This document shows, one piece after another, positions 1-8,778 of a stretch of DNA of 64,000 bases. This DNA is from Halomonas sp. LR3S48 (GTDB taxonomy: Bacteria; Pseudomonadota; Gammaproteobacteria; Pseudomonadales; Halomonadaceae): positions 3,906,001 to 3,970,000 of the forward strand of contig NZ_CP107009.1 in the NCBI RefSeq assembly GCF_025725665.1. The letters are read 5' to 3'. Position 1 is the stretch's first letter; every line of letters starts with the position of its first letter. Below the pieces are notes generated by a model that saw nothing but the letters and a program-made list of their open reading frames with translations, had not been told where the DNA came from and did no database searches. The position numbers and the translations under genes are program-made.

Positions 1-864
1 TTACCGGAGGGGCCGGCGAGCCGCGGCCCCATGCCCCTTGCACGCGGGGACATCATCACCGCGATCGGCCTGCTGCCCTTCGAGGAGCACGAGACCCTGC
101 TGCAGCGGCTGAGTGGCCAGGTAGACCGGGAAGTGATCGTCACCTTCGACCGACCGGGCGAAGACGGCTATACCGAATATCGCACCATGCTGCGGACGGT
201 GGGCCTTGCCGAACTCGCCCGGCTGAAGTACGACGCCTTCCGCGAGGAGAGCCGGCGCCGCGTCGACGAGCTCTCCGACGGGCGTCTCGGCTATCTGCAC
301 ATCCAGGCCATGAACCAGACCTCGCTGGAGGGTTTCCAGGGCGATCTCTACGCCGCGGCGGAGGGCAAGGACGGCTTGATCATCGACGTGCGCAACAATG
401 GCGGCGGCAATACCACGGATCGCATCCTGACGTCGATCATGGCCGGGGCGCATGCCTACACGATTCCGGCGGGCGCCGACCGAGGCGAAACCGGCCACTA
501 TCCACAGGACCGCCTGGATGCGCCTCGCTATACGCTACCGGTCAACATGCTGGCCAACGAGAAGAGCTACTCCAATGCGGAGATCCTGGCACACGCCTTT
601 ACCACTCTCGAGCGCGGTACGCTGGTCGGCCAGCAGACGTACGGCGGGGTGATCTCCACTCTCAGCCACACGCTGATCGACGGCGCCACCGTGCGACGCC
701 CCTTCCGCGGCTGGTACCTGCCGAACGGCACCGACATGGAGCACAACGGCGCCATGCCGGACCTGCCGGTCGAACAGACACCGCAGGACGAGGTGGCCGA
801 GCGCGACCGCCAACTGGAGCGGGCAGTGGCCGATCTGCTCGAACGCATCGATGGGGAGGAGTAA
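1..864 (+). CDS. S41 family peptidase, C-terminal part (tricorn-like), cut by window edge
   Basis: The reading frame is open to the first base, so the true start lies upstream. A Met at base 31 sits inside the end of a PDZ-like domain (LARGDIITAIG) and is not a credible start. The protease core follows: IIDVRNNGGGN is the S41 strand-loop motif. The second Ser of KSYSNAE (codon 571-573) aligns with the S41 nucleophile, and DMEHNGAMPD matches the tricorn-type C-terminal segment carrying a catalytic Glu. The family cleaves peptides, and tricorn-like bacterial members are usually periplasmic or cytoplasmic peptidases. The N-terminal beta-propeller expected of tricorn homologues would be outside the window. 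Family call is firm; substrate is unknown. Confidence 0.85.
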   Translation, partial: LPEGPASRGPMPLARGDIITAIGLLPFEEHETLLQRLSGQVDREVIVTFDRPGEDGYTEYRTMLRTVGLAELARLKYDAFREESRRRVDELSDGRLGYLHIQAMNQTSLEGFQGDLYAAAEGKDGLIIDVRNNGGGNTTDRILTSIMAGAHAYTIPAGADRGETGHYPQDRLDAPRYTLPVNMLANEKSYSNAEILAHAFTTLERGTLVGQQTYGGVISTLSHTLIDGATVRRPFRGWYLPNGTDMEHNGAMPDLPVEQTPQDEVAERDRQLERAVADLLERIDGEE

Positions 865-897
865 GGCTCGTCCCGGCACTTCCACCGCCGGGACGAC

Positions 898-1239
898 TCA
901 GCCTTCGGCGCCGTTGCGCTCGCCGAAAGCGTAGTCGCGCTCGACCTTGGCGATGCGTACCTGGAAGGCGGCGTACCAGTCGTTGCGGCCGAGGCGTTGC
1001 GCTTCGCGGTGTTCCACGTGCTGCTTCCAGCGCTGGATCGCCTCCAGGCTCTCCCAGTAGGAGACCGTCACGCCCAGCTCCTCGCGCGCCGATTCCAGCC
1101 CGAGAAAGCCCGGCTGCTGGGCCGCCAGTTCGGCCATGCGCTCGGCCATCAGCCCATAGCCGTTATCGCCCGCGGTGCGCAGCGAGGTGAAGATGACCGC
1201 GTAGTAAGGTGGCTCCGGTGTTTTCGCAATGCGGGTCAT
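898..1239 (-). CDS. Antibiotic biosynthesis monooxygenase (ABM) fold protein
   Basis: This 113-residue protein has the ferredoxin-like ABM layout: the opening strand (YYAVIFTS), then GFLGLESAREELGVTVSYWESLEAIQ split by the strand-helix boundary, a WKQHVEH helix, and a final strand. The family includes small heme-degrading or quinol-oxidising enzymes and many members of unknown function, often called YqjZ-like. An AGAGAGG ribosome site lies just upstream of the ATG. It is transcribed toward the peptidase and divergently from the MFS gene. No catalytic residues can be assigned. Confidence 0.8.
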   Translation of the reverse strand: MTRIAKTPEPPYYAVIFTSLRTAGDNGYGLMAERMAELAAQQPGFLGLESAREELGVTVSYWESLEAIQRWKQHVEHREAQRLGRNDWYAAFQVRIAKVERDYAFGERNGAEG

Positions 1240-1355
1240 AAAACCTCTCTGGTTGCGTTCTTGGTTTTCTACGGTATTTCCCCTAGCGCCATTCTCGGAG
1301 AGTATAAGCGCGCGTGCACACCGCTCGCCTCTTTCCTCAGCCCCTGGGAGAATGC

Positions 1356-2519
1356 ATGCCGTCGCTGTTGAACGATCACGGTAGCCGGGTCACCCTGACT
1401 TATTTCTTCGCCTTCATCGCCATTGGCATGTGTGTCGGGCTGCTCGGCCCGGCGCTGCCGCACCTCGCCGACATGACGGGGTCGGGCATGGCTCAGATCG
1501 CCATCCTGTTCACCGCTCGTGCCCTTGGCACCATGTTGGGCTCCGTGCTGTCCGGCGTGCTGATCGATCGCTTCGACGGACACCGGGTACTGGCCGCGAT
1601 GCTGCTGCTGCTGACCATCGGGCTTGCGGCGGTACCTTTCAGCCAAGCGCTGGCAGTACTCACCGCCGTGATGTTCCTGCTCGGCCTGGCCGAGGTATCG
1701 GTCAATGCCGGTGCCAACACCCTGCTGCTGTGGACCCACGGCACCGCCTCGCCGCCCTGGATCAGCGCGCTGCATTTCTGCTTCGGGCTGGGCAACATGC
1801 TGGTACCGCTGGTTCTGGTCGCGGTGCTGCGCCTGCAGTTCTCCTTTGCCTGGGCGTTCTGGCTCGTTGCCCTGTATGTTGCGGCTCTGATGATCCCGCT
1901 CTTGCGCCTGGCTAGCCCTCGCCCGCCCGATATTACCGTGGGCGAACGCGCCGCCCCACCACCCCAGGATGGCTGGCGACTAGCGATCTTCCTGCTGATG
2001 TTCGGCCTCTATGTCGGTATGGAGGTCACTTTCGCCGGCTGGATCACCGCCTATGGCGTCCTCAGTGGTCACGCGCCGGGGGATGCGGCCCTGCTGGTGA
2101 CCTGGTTCTGGCTGACGCTGTCGGCTGGACGTCTGCTGGCCATCCCGCTGGCTCGCCTGCTGTCGCCCTGGAAGGTACTGCGTGGCTGCCTTGGGCTGGG
2201 CCTGTTCAGTGCCCTGGCGCTGCACTTCCTGTGGCTACCGTTACCGCTGGTGGCCTTGCTCTTCGGCCTCGCGGCATCAGCCATCTTTCCCACTCTGTTC
2301 GGCTTGAGCAATCAGCTGATGCCCATCAGCGGACGTACCACCGGCTGGATTTTCCTGGCCTGCGGGCTCGGTGGCATGGCGCTCCCCTCCCTGACCGGCC
2401 CACTGCTGGAACGCGCCGGCATCACCGCCTTTCCCCTGCTGCTGGCCGCCCTGGTCGGTCTATTGATGCTGGGGCTGGTTGTCCTCCGCGCCAGGGTGAG
2501 GCACAGCACCGGCCGTTGA
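1356..2519 (+). CDS. MFS transporter
   Basis: About 387 residues with alternating hydrophobic helices consistent with 12 transmembrane segments. The loop after helix 2 carries the MFS signature in a relaxed form (SGVLIDRFDGHR). Overall it resembles the small-molecule or sugar MFS group. A longer frame begins at 1314, but the ATG at 1356 has a GGGAG five bases upstream and starts directly before the first membrane helix, so I chose it. It is convergent with DUF3422, with only 7 bp between their stops. Substrate cannot be inferred. Confidence 0.85.
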   Translation: MPSLLNDHGSRVTLTYFFAFIAIGMCVGLLGPALPHLADMTGSGMAQIAILFTARALGTMLGSVLSGVLIDRFDGHRVLAAMLLLLTIGLAAVPFSQALAVLTAVMFLLGLAEVSVNAGANTLLLWTHGTASPPWISALHFCFGLGNMLVPLVLVAVLRLQFSFAWAFWLVALYVAALMIPLLRLASPRPPDITVGERAAPPPQDGWRLAIFLLMFGLYVGMEVTFAGWITAYGVLSGHAPGDAALLVTWFWLTLSAGRLLAIPLARLLSPWKVLRGCLGLGLFSALALHFLWLPLPLVALLFGLAASAIFPTLFGLSNQLMPISGRTTGWIFLACGLGGMALPSLTGPLLERAGITAFPLLLAALVGLLMLGLVVLRARVRHSTGR

Positions 2520-2526
2520 CCTCCTC

Positions 2527-3759
2527 TCAGTGCCGCTTCACCCGCCAGATCCGCCAGGCCAGCAGGCCGACGATCAACACGCCCAGTGGCCCGAGGATGG
2601 TCGCCGCGGTGTGGGGCGGGACCGCGACGCCCAGCGCCTCCAGGCTCTCCAGGCCCAGCTTGAACAGGCTGAACACATAGTAGCTGATGACGATGATCGA
2701 GAGCCCCTCCACCGCTTTCTGGATCTTGAGCTGGCTGCTCGCCCGCTCGTCGAGGCTGTTGAGGATGCTCATGTTCTGCTCTTCGATCTCCACCTGGGCG
2801 CGGGTGCGCAACAGGTCGTTCAAACGGGCAGCGCTCTCGGCCAGACTCTCCTGACGCTCGTGAATGGCGGCACAATAGTGCACCGTTGGGCGAAAGCGCC
2901 GCAGGATGAAGGTGCCCAGTCGCGGGCAGTGATCGACTCTCGCCTCCCTGAGCTCCTCGATACGGGAAAACACGATGCGCGCATAGGCATCCGTGGCACT
3001 GAAGCGTTGACGCGAGCGGGCACCGCTGCGTTCCAGTCGCGCAGAAAGCTGCGACAGCGCCGTCAGCAGTGGCCGCGGATTGGCCTCTTCCTGCTCGGCG
3101 TTTCGATCGGATAGCTCGCCCAGCTCGACCTCGTAATCCTCCAGTTCGAGCGCCAGCTCCTTGGCCAGGGGCAGCGAGAGCGAGGCCATCATGCGGTAGG
3201 TTTCGATTTCCAGCAGACGACGCACCATGCGCCCCAGGCGGAAGGCATTGAGGCCATGGTTGAGCATCAACAGACGGTTGAAGCCAGCACCATCGAGGTG
3301 AAAATCGCTCCACACCGTGGCGTCACCACCGCCCACCTGCGAACCGGCCGGGTCGTTGAAACCGTACGCCTCGGCGCTGCCCCGCCAGGTATCGACGCTC
3401 TCCACCAGCACCAGGGTGGCGTTGATCAGAACGGTCCGCTGCGCCTCGACGACTTTCGTCAACCAAGCCGGCGGGGCGGCCCAGGCCTCGCTTCCTTCGG
3501 CTTTGGGCGCCATCAGGGTCAGGGTGGAAAACTCGGTATGACGCTCCCACTTCAGCACCACGCCGTCAAAGGCAAGGATCTGCTGGGCCGCATCGGCATT
3601 GCAGGCGACACCGGTCGTCTCAGTCAGTTGCCCCAGCATGGTGGCGTGTGTCTGAGCATCGGCGAAGAAGGCGTAATGATAGAGGTGCGCCGGCTCGGAG
3701 AAATAGATCGAGGGGCGGGCGTGCAGTTCGTTGTGCAGTCGTTCTCGTTGGGGGTGCAT
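2527..3759 (-). CDS. DUF3422 family membrane protein
   Basis: 410 residues. The N-terminus HPQRERLHNELHARP is the hallmark of DUF3422. The middle is a soluble alpha-helical region with a coiled-coil-like stretch (residues about 190-340). The C-terminus has two hydrophobic helices (about 345-370 and 385-403) that should anchor it in the inner membrane. This architecture also recalls CorA-like proteins, but no GMN motif is seen. Function is unknown. The start is the only ATG before the conserved motif; its ribosome site is weak. Confidence 0.8.
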   Translation of the reverse strand: MHPQRERLHNELHARPSIYFSEPAHLYHYAFFADAQTHATMLGQLTETTGVACNADAAQQILAFDGVVLKWERHTEFSTLTLMAPKAEGSEAWAAPPAWLTKVVEAQRTVLINATLVLVESVDTWRGSAEAYGFNDPAGSQVGGGDATVWSDFHLDGAGFNRLLMLNHGLNAFRLGRMVRRLLEIETYRMMASLSLPLAKELALELEDYEVELGELSDRNAEQEEANPRPLLTALSQLSARLERSGARSRQRFSATDAYARIVFSRIEELREARVDHCPRLGTFILRRFRPTVHYCAAIHERQESLAESAARLNDLLRTRAQVEIEEQNMSILNSLDERASSQLKIQKAVEGLSIIVISYYVFSLFKLGLESLEALGVAVPPHTAATILGPLGVLIVGLLAWRIWRVKRH

Positions 3760-3856
3760 GCCAGGGGCCTGAAAAAGGATCGGCCCTTGAGACTAAGGTC
3801 TAAATGCGGTGCCGCCAACCCCACCTTGGATGTGCCGGTGTCGTCGTTTGGTCGTA

Positions 3857-4753
3857 TCAGGGATTGACGGTCTGCTCCTCGACCAAGGCCTCGAGCGGCA
3901 CCGGCCCCTGCAGGAAGCGCCCCATCCAGGCCAGGGCGTTGGGCAGGCTGGCCCGCCAGACTCGCCAGGTATGCCCACCGCTGAACACTTCCATTTCCAC
4001 CAGGTCCGGTTGATGTGGCGCCAACGCCTGACGCACGAGTCGCGCATGGTGCTCCGCGTTGTAGACATCGCGATTGCCCGCACTCAGGTAGAGCGGTACG
4101 ACCTCCTCTCGCTCCAGATAGCGATCCAGGTAAGCGGTATAGTTGCGGCGCTGCCACAGCGCCTCGTCGAAGTTACCCGCGGCATCGAGGAAAGCGGGGT
4201 GACGCCAGGCCGAGGAGTTCCGGGGCGGCAGTGGATGGTAGCTCGCCGGGCTAAGGGCGGCAGCGGCGGCAAACAGCTCGGGGCGTTCGAACACGAAGTT
4301 GAGGGTGCCATAGCCTCCCGCGGAGAGCCCGGCCATGGCGCGCCATTCACGCTGAGGCACGACCCGCCAGGTCTCCTCGACGTACGGCATGAGCTCGTCG
4401 AGCAAGGCCGTGCGCGCCGCTTCGTTGTGACCGTCGATCCACCAGCTTTCGCTGCCGGGCATGACGATGACCGTCGGTGGAATGATGCCATCCCGAATCA
4501 TGCGGTCGGCCACCTGCTCGATGCCGCCGCTTTCGACCCAATCCCGCTCGCTGCCGAACGAGCCATGCAGCAAGTAGAGAATGGGATAGGCCTGGTTCGT
4601 CTCGTGATAGCCGTCGGGCAAGTAGAGGGAATAGTGATAGTCGCGTCCCAGGATCTCCGAAGCGAAACGGTGATAGGTCACTTCGCCGGCCTGGGCCGTC
4701 GGTCCAAACCACAACGTCGCCAACAGAGCGATTACGGTGCGCTTGAATGTCAT
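3857..4753 (-). CDS. Secreted alpha/beta-hydrolase (esterase D / putative esterase family)
   Basis: 298 residues beginning with a Sec signal peptide (MTFKRTVIALLATLWFG, cleavage expected after AQA). Fold landmarks: LYLPDGYHE, LLHGSFGSERDW (oxyanion region), MAGLSAGGYG with the nucleophile Ser in G-x-S-x-G, an Asp in LSAGNRDVYN, and a C-terminal His in SGGHTW. Relatives hydrolyse carboxylesters such as feruloyl or acetyl groups, or enterobactin-type esters. The frame extends to 4813, but the ATG at 4753 has CAGGGAG at proper spacing and begins the signal peptide. Periplasmic or exported; substrate unknown. Confidence 0.8.
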   Translation of the reverse strand: MTFKRTVIALLATLWFGPTAQAGEVTYHRFASEILGRDYHYSLYLPDGYHETNQAYPILYLLHGSFGSERDWVESGGIEQVADRMIRDGIIPPTVIVMPGSESWWIDGHNEAARTALLDELMPYVEETWRVVPQREWRAMAGLSAGGYGTLNFVFERPELFAAAAALSPASYHPLPPRNSSAWRHPAFLDAAGNFDEALWQRRNYTAYLDRYLEREEVVPLYLSAGNRDVYNAEHHARLVRQALAPHQPDLVEMEVFSGGHTWRVWRASLPNALAWMGRFLQGPVPLEALVEEQTVNP

Positions 4754-4884
4754 AGCACTGGCTCCCTGTGCCGGTAACACTAGCGTGCAGCGGGAATCTT
4801 TCCGTCTCGTCATGGTCCGACACCATATCGATGACCGATGTTCCTCATACCGATATTCCTGCCACCAAGGAAGGCAAGGCTCTC

Positions 4885-5943
4885 ATGAAGCGGATCGAAG
4901 AAATCTACTGGCTGCGCTTTTATGGCTGCCTGGCCGTGTTCGGCTTTCACTTTTTCGATCGCTTGAATCAGTACGCCGACAACGTCTATATCGATCTGGC
5001 TCGCATCCCCACCGTGCTCGGCACGCCCATCTTCATCTTCATCTCGATTTTTCTGTTCTCGGCCCGCTATGGCGACCGGCCGCCTTCCGGCTTCCTGGTC
5101 AAGCGCCTGCAGTACGTGATGGTGCCCTACATCGTCTACGGCCTGATCTATGCACTGACAAAGTACGTGAATCTGCGCCGCGAGGGCGTGCCGGCCGATC
5201 TCCTCGACACCCTGGTCGAATATCTGATCTATGCCGGCTGGCACGGCTATTTCCTGATCATCGCCATGCAGTTCTACGCCTTCTATTGGCTCTATTCCCG
5301 CTATGGCCTGGAGCGCTGGTTGCCACCCGCTCCCTGGCTGGTGATCGGCAGCCTGATCAGTATCGCCTACTGGGGCCTGACCCGTTTCTTCGACTTCGAA
5401 CCGCCGGGCTACCTGCTCTGGATCGCCCCGCTCGGCTGGATATACCTGTTCTTCCTGGCCATGCTCGTGGTACGCCATTATCCACAGCTCGCCCCGCCGC
5501 GGCTGCACGAGATTCCCTGGCTCGCACGTCTGTCACGACCGGAGCTGCTGCTGGCCTATGTCGGCTTGATCGCCCTGCTCACCTGGTTCGGCTGGCTGGA
5601 ACACTCCTCCAAGGAGACCTGGGTCGTGCCGCTCTTCATCCTGTTCACGCTATTTACCGTCACGCGGCTGCGAAGTGTGCGGGCCACGCCCCTGGTGAAG
5701 TTCGTCAACCGCTATTCGTTCGGCATCTACCTGGCGCACCCCATGTTCTTCGCCATGGTGGACTTCGCCCATGAGTTCATTCCCTTCTCGCTGTTCGTCT
5801 ATTCGCTGCTGCTGATCGTGGTGGGCATGACCGGCCCCATCGCGTTCAACCGGGTCGCCAACGGCATTCCCGGGGGCGGCACACTGTTCGGCAAGACACT
5901 CTACGTACCCAGGGAACGGCAGACCGCCACGCAGGCGCGCTAG
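4885..5943 (+). CDS. Acyltransferase 3 family membrane protein
   Basis: About 352 residues with roughly ten membrane helices. The N-terminus IYWLRFYGCLAVFGFHFFDR carries the His expected in helix 1 of acyltransferase-3 (OafA-like) proteins, which move acetyl or other acyl groups onto exported sugars. The C-terminal FVNRYSFGIYLAHPMFF is also typical. Upstream in-frame starts exist at 4768 and 4831, but the ATG at 4885 has the AAGGCAAGG site 5-13 bases before it and sits directly before helix 1. It ends with a 4-bp stop-to-stop overlap with the DUF3581 gene. Confidence 0.8.
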   Translation: MKRIEEIYWLRFYGCLAVFGFHFFDRLNQYADNVYIDLARIPTVLGTPIFIFISIFLFSARYGDRPPSGFLVKRLQYVMVPYIVYGLIYALTKYVNLRREGVPADLLDTLVEYLIYAGWHGYFLIIAMQFYAFYWLYSRYGLERWLPPAPWLVIGSLISIAYWGLTRFFDFEPPGYLLWIAPLGWIYLFFLAMLVVRHYPQLAPPRLHEIPWLARLSRPELLLAYVGLIALLTWFGWLEHSSKETWVVPLFILFTLFTVTRLRSVRATPLVKFVNRYSFGIYLAHPMFFAMVDFAHEFIPFSLFVYSLLLIVVGMTGPIAFNRVANGIPGGGTLFGKTLYVPRERQTATQAR

Positions 5944-6659
5944 GCTCGACCGGCGTTCTCATAAGTCTCCTTCAGGCGATAGAACTCGGTGACAATGGCC
6001 TCCATGGCGTCGGGGTCGTATTCGCTCAGGCCGCTGACGACCAGCTTCTTCGAGCCACTGCCGACCGGCTCGCCTCGGTCGATGATACGAAACTCGAGCC
6101 TGACGTCACCGCGTTTGCCGACCACCTCGAGGCTCGAGTCGACCAACTCCAGCGAAGGCTCGGCCAGATCGAGCCGGTCCAGTGAAAAGCCCATGCTGTC
6201 GTAGATCACCAGCGGACGCTTGGGATTGAACATCACGCCCCGCGCCTCGAGTAGCGGCTTCAGCACGTGAGGGAAATTCTTGCCCGAGAAGGCGACGTAG
6301 CAGCGCGTGAAAGCTTCTATGGCTGCCGCATCGAGATTGGTTTCACCTTCGCGGCCGACTTCGAGGTATTGCTTGCCCTCTTCGTCCCTGATCTCGAGCT
6401 GCCCCGCTTCGTTCTCCTCCAGGCTCAGCAGGATCCCGTCACCCACCATGCTGCGAAAGCGAAAGTCCATATGCCGAGAGAGGCCGAACCGGCTAAGCAC
6501 CAAGGCGAACAACAAGTCGCCGGGAACGCAGAACCGCCGGGCTCCCGCATCGTGAATGGGATTGAAGTCTCCAGCGACACGCTTGGCGAAGTCGCTGGCC
6601 TGCTGCGCGGAGATGCGGAAGCCCGCGCCCGCTTGCGTATGGTAAGGGTCGAGAAACAT
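5940..6659 (-). CDS. DUF3581-like protein of unknown function
   Basis: 239 residues, soluble, no signal or membrane helix. The opening MFLDPYHTQ and FRISAQQASDFAKRVAGDFNPIHD resemble DUF3581 proteins of Gammaproteobacteria. The stretch GDFNPIHD...GDLLFALVLSRFG also looks like a hot-dog-fold (MaoC-type) thioester hydratase motif, so an acyl-thioester binding fold is possible. A TTG start at 6695 would add 12 residues, but the ATG at 6659 matches the usual family start. Function unknown. Confidence 0.65.
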   Translation of the reverse strand: MFLDPYHTQAGAGFRISAQQASDFAKRVAGDFNPIHDAGARRFCVPGDLLFALVLSRFGLSRHMDFRFRSMVGDGILLSLEENEAGQLEIRDEEGKQYLEVGREGETNLDAAAIEAFTRCYVAFSGKNFPHVLKPLLEARGVMFNPKRPLVIYDSMGFSLDRLDLAEPSLELVDSSLEVVGKRGDVRLEFRIIDRGEPVGSGSKKLVVSGLSEYDPDAMEAIVTEFYRLKETYENAGRA

Positions 6660-7121
6660 TCGTGTTCTGGCCTGTCCTTGGATGGAATAGCTCAAGTTGG
6701 CGATAATGCCATTTTTTTTGTCGACGCGGCCACTTCGGGCCGGGATAGGCGCTGCAGCACCCGCTGGCAGTTGGCTCGTCCAGCTTGCTCACGGCATCGT
6801 AATATTGGCCTGTGAAACTATGTTACCGTGAAAACGGAGCACGGTTGAGGCCATGGCACTTGGCGCCATGATCCGTACTCGTCATTCTTGTGATATACGT
6901 ATATCGTACAACAACGCTTAGCGGCTAAAGTACGAGACATAATCATCAGGGAGCATGACCTTACGGACATGGCCGCTCCAGCTCAGTAAGGGATCGGGGG
7001 ACAACACTATCGATACGCTCAGGAAGTCCTGGCCAGCCGACGTCTCCGTTGAGCCAGGCATGGGAGCCATTGTTCTGGTTCGAGCGGGTTCGGTGCAGCA
7101 AAGCCTTCGGGAAGCTGGCGC
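6660..7121. other. Intergenic region, 462 bp, upstream of the sensing operon
   Basis: This gap between divergently oriented genes is AT-richer than its surroundings. It holds a perfect 14-bp palindrome at 6892-6905, a 6-bp-arm inverted repeat at 6852-6870 (CATGGC/GCCATG), and a CATAAT -10-like hexamer at 6938-6943 with no good -35. A 59-codon frame runs from ATG 6955 to TGA 7134 and overlaps the next gene. It has a purine-rich AGGGAG too close to its ATG and no recognisable product, so I do not call it. The region probably holds the promoter of the 7122-11586 operon. Confidence 0.5.
6892..6905. promoter_or_regulatory. Perfect 14-bp palindrome, candidate operator
   Basis: GATATACGTATATC is its own reverse complement and lies 230 bp upstream of the first gene of the binding-protein/barrel/GGDEF-EAL operon. 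A dimeric repressor or activator would fit such symmetry. No cognate regulator is encoded next to it, so the assignment is inference from symmetry and position only. Confidence 0.35.
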
Positions 7122-7556
7122 GTGGCTGGATTGATACGTTGGCTGTTACTGCCGTTGGTGCTGGCGCTGCTACCCCTGCCCATGCAGGCCAATGAGCGGC
7201 AGATCGTACTGATCGCTCATGCGAACGTGGCCGACGCCACTCTCACCCGCGACACCACCCGGGCCATATTTGCCATGCGCCAGCGCAGTTGGCCCGATGG
7301 CCAGGCCGTCCGGGTCTTCGTGCTGCCCAATACCCACCCCGTCCACGCACGCTTCGCCAAGGAGCGTCTTACCGTTTACCCCCATCAGTTGCAGCTGGCG
7401 TGGGATCGCATGGTGTTCTCTGGAACGGGCCAGGCACCTAGCCAGGTCAGCAGCCAGTCAGAGATGCTGGAACGAGTCGCCACTACACCTGGCGCCCTTG
7501 GGTATCTGGAAAGGGAGTATCTGGATGAGAGAGTCCAAGTCATTACCATGGAGTAG
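7122..7556 (+). CDS. Small periplasmic PstS-like (phosphate/substrate-binding-like) protein
   Basis: 144 residues with a GTG start eight bases after GGGAAG. A signal peptide (LIRWLLLPLVLALLPLPMQA) precedes the mature domain. The pattern TRDTTRAIFAMRQRSWPDG, then WDRMVFSGTGQAPSQV and TTPGALGYLE, matches one lobe of PstS-type binding proteins, in which F(A/L)GR..W.DG and PGAIGY are the usual signatures. Free-standing short versions of this domain are common beside sensor kinases and cyclases. The gene overlaps the next by 32 bp, so the two are co-transcribed. Ligand unknown; a full two-lobed PstS is about twice this length. Confidence 0.75.
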   Translation: MAGLIRWLLLPLVLALLPLPMQANERQIVLIAHANVADATLTRDTTRAIFAMRQRSWPDGQAVRVFVLPNTHPVHARFAKERLTVYPHQLQLAWDRMVFSGTGQAPSQVSSQSEMLERVATTPGALGYLEREYLDERVQVITME

Positions 7557-8739
7557 CCGTCGTTCACGCCCAGTGTGCCTGGCGCTGGCTCTCGCCTGGG
7601 CTCCCATGGCCGCGGCGGAAGGCGTGATGGATACCCTGCAGGTACACGGCTTTCTCAGCCAGGCACTCGTCATTACCGATGACAACGATTTCTTCGGGCC
7701 CAGCAGCAGCAGTGACGGCAGCCTCAAGTACACCGAGATCGGCGCCAATGCCTCGATCCGGCCACGTCATGACGTGCTCGTAGCCGCCCAGGTGCTCAGC
7801 CGCCGCGCCGGAGGCGAAGGTAGCGATGCCCGGCCAACCCTCGACTACGGCGTGGTCGACTACCAGCCGTACTCCAATCAGCAGCGGACCCTGGGCATCC
7901 AGGTGGGGCGCTTCAAGAACCCTTTCGGTTTCTACAATCAGACCCGCGATGTGGCCTTCACCCGCCCCAGCATATTGCTGCCCCAATCGATCTACTTCGA
8001 CCGTACCCGCTCACTCGGGCTCGCCGCCGACGGGCTGACCCTTTATCACGAAGAGCGCATTCCCACGGGCAGCATACGTACGCAAATCGGCGTAGGGGAC
8101 ATTCAGACGGGCGATGACCTGCGGCGCACCATGCGTCTCGAGAATACCCCCGGTTCACTGGAGCCCAGGCGCTCAGCCATCGGCCAGGTACGCTACGAGC
8201 ATGATGGAGGACGCATCGTGGCTGCACTCAGCACGGCCAGCGCTCGTGCCCGTTTCGAGGCCGATTCCCCCGGCATGCAGGATGGTACCTTCCATTTTCG
8301 ACCCTGGATTCTCTCGCTGCAGTACAACGCCGAGCTGTGGAGCCTGACCGGCGAATATGCGCTGAGGAACTCGAGGCTGGAGGGCTTTGCCAATCCGTTC
8401 ATGAACTTCGACGTCACCGGGGAGAGTTGGTACGTGCAGTACACGCGACGTTTCCACGAGGACTGGCAGTGGCTGGTACGCTATGACAGTCTGGTCAACA
8501 ATCGTGACGACCGTTCCGGCCGAGCCTTCGAAGCCATCGGAGGCGGCCCAGCCCATACCCAGTACGCCAAGGACATTACGCTGGGTCTGCAATGGAGCGT
8601 GACCCCCCGCGTGCTGCTAGCCGCCGAGTACCATCATATCGATGGTACCGCCTGGCTTCCCCTCCAGGATGAGCCCGATCCCGCGGAGACACGCCGACGC
8701 TGGAACATGGTGCTTTTCCAGCTCTCCTTGCGTTTCTGA
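7525..8739 (+). CDS. Outer-membrane beta-barrel (porin-like) protein
   Basis: 404 residues. Signal peptide VCLALALAWAPMAAA follows a basic N-terminus. The body alternates polar and hydrophobic residues with frequent aromatic girdle residues and ends in LFQLSLRF, the terminal-Phe signal for BAM-mediated insertion. The start is ATG 7525, with GGGAG 8 bases upstream; longer frames that reach 7219 run through the preceding gene. Position between a periplasmic binding protein and a membrane GGDEF/EAL protein suggests it delivers or reports a small ligand. Similar to uncharacterised barrel proteins rather than to a characterised porin family I can name. Confidence 0.7.
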   Translation: MRESKSLPWSSRRSRPVCLALALAWAPMAAAEGVMDTLQVHGFLSQALVITDDNDFFGPSSSSDGSLKYTEIGANASIRPRHDVLVAAQVLSRRAGGEGSDARPTLDYGVVDYQPYSNQQRTLGIQVGRFKNPFGFYNQTRDVAFTRPSILLPQSIYFDRTRSLGLAADGLTLYHEERIPTGSIRTQIGVGDIQTGDDLRRTMRLENTPGSLEPRRSAIGQVRYEHDGGRIVAALSTASARARFEADSPGMQDGTFHFRPWILSLQYNAELWSLTGEYALRNSRLEGFANPFMNFDVTGESWYVQYTRRFHEDWQWLVRYDSLVNNRDDRSGRAFEAIGGGPAHTQYAKDITLGLQWSVTPRVLLAAEYHHIDGTAWLPLQDEPDPAETRRRWNMVLFQLSLRF

Positions 8740-8778
8740 ATCGACACCTTCACTCGAATCGGTCAGGGATTTGCCCGC

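Noticed and set aside
6955..7134. 59-codon frame with a nearby purine-rich site, upstream of the PstS-like gene
   Set aside because: The purine run is too close to the ATG, the product has no recognisable feature, and it overlaps the GTG of the next gene. Possible leader peptide, not supported enough to call.
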